NCBI GenBank assembly: GCA_027069035.1
Contig: JALXFI010000202.1
Coordinates: forward strand, 1 to 6,073
Direction: 5' to 3'
From: a bacterium
GTDB taxonomy: Bacteria > Desulfobacterota > GWC2-55-46 > S146-80 > JALXFI01
DNA length: 6,073 nt
Shown here: positions 5,407 to 6,073 of the stretch, piece by piece
Layout: every line of letters begins with the position of its first letter
Numbering within the stretch: position 1 is the stretch's first letter
Notes under the pieces: model-generated
The model's database searches: none
What the model was told of the DNA's origin: nothing
Seen by the model: the letters and a program-made list of their open reading frames with translations, nothing else
Program-made: the position numbers and the translations under genes

Positions 5407-6073
5407 TTACTTAATAAGTTTTTGTTTATGAACCTTTAACCTTTCTTTTTTGACGCTGCTTTTTACCTCGTGTGTGCGTGAATCTATGTAATAGTGCCCT
5501 CCAAAAGGCTCTTTAGGCAGTTCTTTTATTATGCCTTTTGAAACAAGAAGATTTATATCCACGGGGTATTTTCCATACCTTTCTCTATAGATCTTCAAGG
5601 CCTTATTAAGAAAGGTAACATCTCGCTCAACCAGAACGTCTTTCATCCTCTCTTCAAGCGCCCTCTTTACATTTTCATCCTGTGTGTTTTCATACACCCT
5701 TTGTAGAAAATCAAGCGCAAGTTCGGGGCTGCCTGCCTGTGCATAGAGACGCGCTGCAAGTTTCGGCAGATATGCGGGATGTCGCGGCATCTGAGCCGCC
5801 TTTGATATATATCTGGCAGCACTATCATAATCCCCAAGATAATAAAAATAATTAAACCCGATAAAAAACGGTATCTCCCAGTACCCAAGTCCCTCTTTAT
5901 CACCTTTCTTAAGCAGGGCGATACTCTCTTCGATCCTTTTGGCGTAAACAGAGAGTATTACGCCCCCGACCTCATAGGCATATTCAAACTTCGGGTCCAG
6001 ATCCGTAACAAGGTTTAAAAGGGGATATATCTGTGGATATTTTCTCTTGGATTGGGTGCTGTCTCCTATATAC
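5407..6073 (-). CDS. TPR-repeat protein with pseudopilin-like C-terminus, N-terminus beyond the window
   Basis: The frame is open from the right edge to the TAA at 5409-5407, giving 221 visible residues; the start is outside. I do not recognise a named gene. The visible part starts YIGDSTQSKRKYPQIYPLLN and is mostly helical with tetratricopeptide character: a TPR-like LDPKFEYAYEVGGVIL, then YWEIPFFIGFNYFYYLGDYD followed by AARYISKAAQMP, then LPKLAARLYAQAGSPELALD. TPRs bind partner proteins. The last third changes: YRERYGKYPVDINLLVSKG and LPKEPFGGHYYID resemble the C-terminal fold of type II secretion/type IV pseudopilins (the KYP, LVxxG and DPxGG pattern). An internal ATG at 5790-5788 could be mistaken for the start, but coding sequence continues upstream of it. 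Cell location is unknown without the N-terminus. It may act with the exporter downstream, but this rests on adjacency only. Confidence 0.85.
   Translation of the reverse strand, partial: YIGDSTQSKRKYPQIYPLLNLVTDLDPKFEYAYEVGGVILSVYAKRIEESIALLKKGDKEGLGYWEIPFFIGFNYFYYLGDYDSAARYISKAAQMPRHPAYLPKLAARLYAQAGSPELALDFLQRVYENTQDENVKRALEERMKDVLVERDVTFLNKALKIYRERYGKYPVDINLLVSKGIIKELPKEPFGGHYYIDSRTHEVKSSVKKERLKVHKQKLIK

Noticed and set aside
5667..5903. Minus-strand 78-residue frame with a hydrophobic N-terminus
   Set aside because: It overlaps the TPR coding frame, which runs on without a stop to the window edge and has clear repeat character.

Overview
This is a moderately AT-rich bacterial window. Every gene I can support lies on the minus strand, so transcription runs from high to low coordinates. 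The genes look like those of a free-living Gram-negative bacterium, perhaps of the Desulfobacterota/Nitrospirota sort: a short stand-alone N-acetylglutamate synthase-like enzyme, nadK next to recN, a gene pair for an ABC-2 type exporter, and a TPR protein with a pseudopilin-like tail. That placement is an impression from gene style and order. No marker gene here settles it.

In transcription order: 6073-5407 is the C-terminal part of a TPR-rich protein that enters from the right edge. A 211-bp non-coding stretch (5406-5196) holds a GAATAAATGTG/GATGAACACG-type intergenic repeat. Next come an ABC ATPase (5195-4278) and its permease (4281-3517), coupled by an ATGA overlap. After 59 bp comes NAD kinase (3457-2609, TTG start), then after 32 bp recN (2576-918). 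I see no strong terminator inside this block, so exporter, nadK and recN may be one transcript. After the repeat island come a GNAT acetyltransferase of the short ArgA type (590-141) and possibly the first codons of another gene leaving the left edge (117-1).

The least ordinary part is the non-coding island at 591-917. It contains two diverged copies of one structured repeat in opposite orientations. Both carry a CAAGGTCAAGGAA box, a small hairpin with a T-rich loop, and a GAAGATT box. The copy next to recN is enclosed by a perfect 20-bp terminal inverted repeat (787-806 / 915-934), giving a 148-bp MITE-like or REP/BIME-like element that can fold into one long hairpin. Its recN-side end lies inside the recN reading frame and supplies the last codons and the stop.

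The proteins act in separate processes: arginine biosynthesis (ArgA-like), NADP supply (NadK), double-strand-break repair (RecN) and membrane export (the ABC pair). I see no defence system, CRISPR array, RNA gene or transposase. The window is mostly housekeeping, and the repeat island is the main item of novelty.
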